The translations under genes and the position numbers were made by a program. From a bacterium (GTDB lineage: Bacteria > Krumholzibacteriota > Krumholzibacteriia > LZORAL124-64-63): DNA of 64,000 nucleotides. The notes beneath the pieces were generated by a model. That model ran no database searches, had not been told where the DNA came from, and was given only the letters and a program-made list of their open reading frames with translations. Numbering within the stretch: position 1 is the first letter of the stretch; every line of letters begins with the position of its first letter. Below are positions 62,909 through 64,000 of the stretch, one piece after another. The DNA lies in NCBI GenBank assembly GCA_016703265.1, contig JADJCK010000003.1:620001-684000 (forward strand). Direction: 5' to 3'.

Positions 62909-64000
<1,092 letters not shown>

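Overview
The window is a high-GC bacterial segment with no tRNA, rRNA, CRISPR array or transposase that I can see. The combination of secreted proteins ending in FlgD-like 'NPFNP' domains (type IX-secretion style tails), Ser/Thr kinases fused to TPR repeats, FG-GAP, GEVED and thrombospondin-3 secreted proteins, and a Sec/lipoprotein (clade II) nitrous oxide reductase suggests an uncultivated member of the FCB superphylum, of the Eisenbacteria/Krumholzibacteriota kind. This placement is inferred from gene content, not from a marker gene.

Layout. 1-4.2 kb (minus): two secreted proteins of visibly lower GC, an FG-GAP protein broken by a frameshift and running off the edge, and a beta-helix protein. 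4.2-13.2 kb: DinB-like, rhodanese and methyltransferase genes (minus), two tandem glycine-zipper proteins, a PepSY-type membrane protein and a spermidine-synthase-like membrane fusion (plus), then gamma-glutamyltransferase (minus). 13.3-35.3 kb (all minus): the most striking region. It runs from secreted tail-bearing proteins and ApbE through a heme lipoprotein, an outer-membrane barrel, a PD40/c-heme protein, TlpA, DUF4266, DUF3570, an NHL-repeat protein, barrel and SH3 proteins, a coiled-coil protein, a 1644-residue TPR protein and a TPR lipoprotein, to ExbB, two ExbD and an AgmX/PglI-type TonB-like protein. From 32671 down to 13282 there are 19 genes with short gaps or 4-base overlaps. I read this as an ion-motive-force envelope machine of the Agl-Glt kind joined to an extracytoplasmic redox/flavinylation module.

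35.4-48 kb: a DUF2723 membrane protein, DUF1428, a SulP transporter, an ActP/DUF485 symporter facing a Cache-PAS-DUF294 sensor gene broken by two lesions, a phosphoesterase, a frameshifted DUF1579 protein, and a TPM/TPM/LemA trio. 48-58.9 kb: two secreted proteins, then a nitrous oxide reduction operon (cytochrome c, nosZ, nosD, nosF, nosL, nosY, a membrane protein and a cysteine-bearing Rrf2 regulator) preceded by an AT-rich promoter with a dyad, an ECF-sigma remnant and a second cytochrome copy. 59-64 kb: an unknown gene and two tandem, nearly identical Ser/Thr kinases, the first with a frameshift and the second cut by the window end.

Two cross-cutting signals stand out. Four secreted proteins share a C-terminal tail of the form VA-x(4-5)-W-[GS]-x-[LV]-K-[AV]-[LW]-[FY]-R at the very end, which looks like an undescribed sorting or processing signal. 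A perfect 14-base palindrome TTGCGCCGGCGCAA occurs in three separate intergenic gaps. At least four genes carry single-base frameshifts, so either the assembly has indel errors or these genes are decaying.
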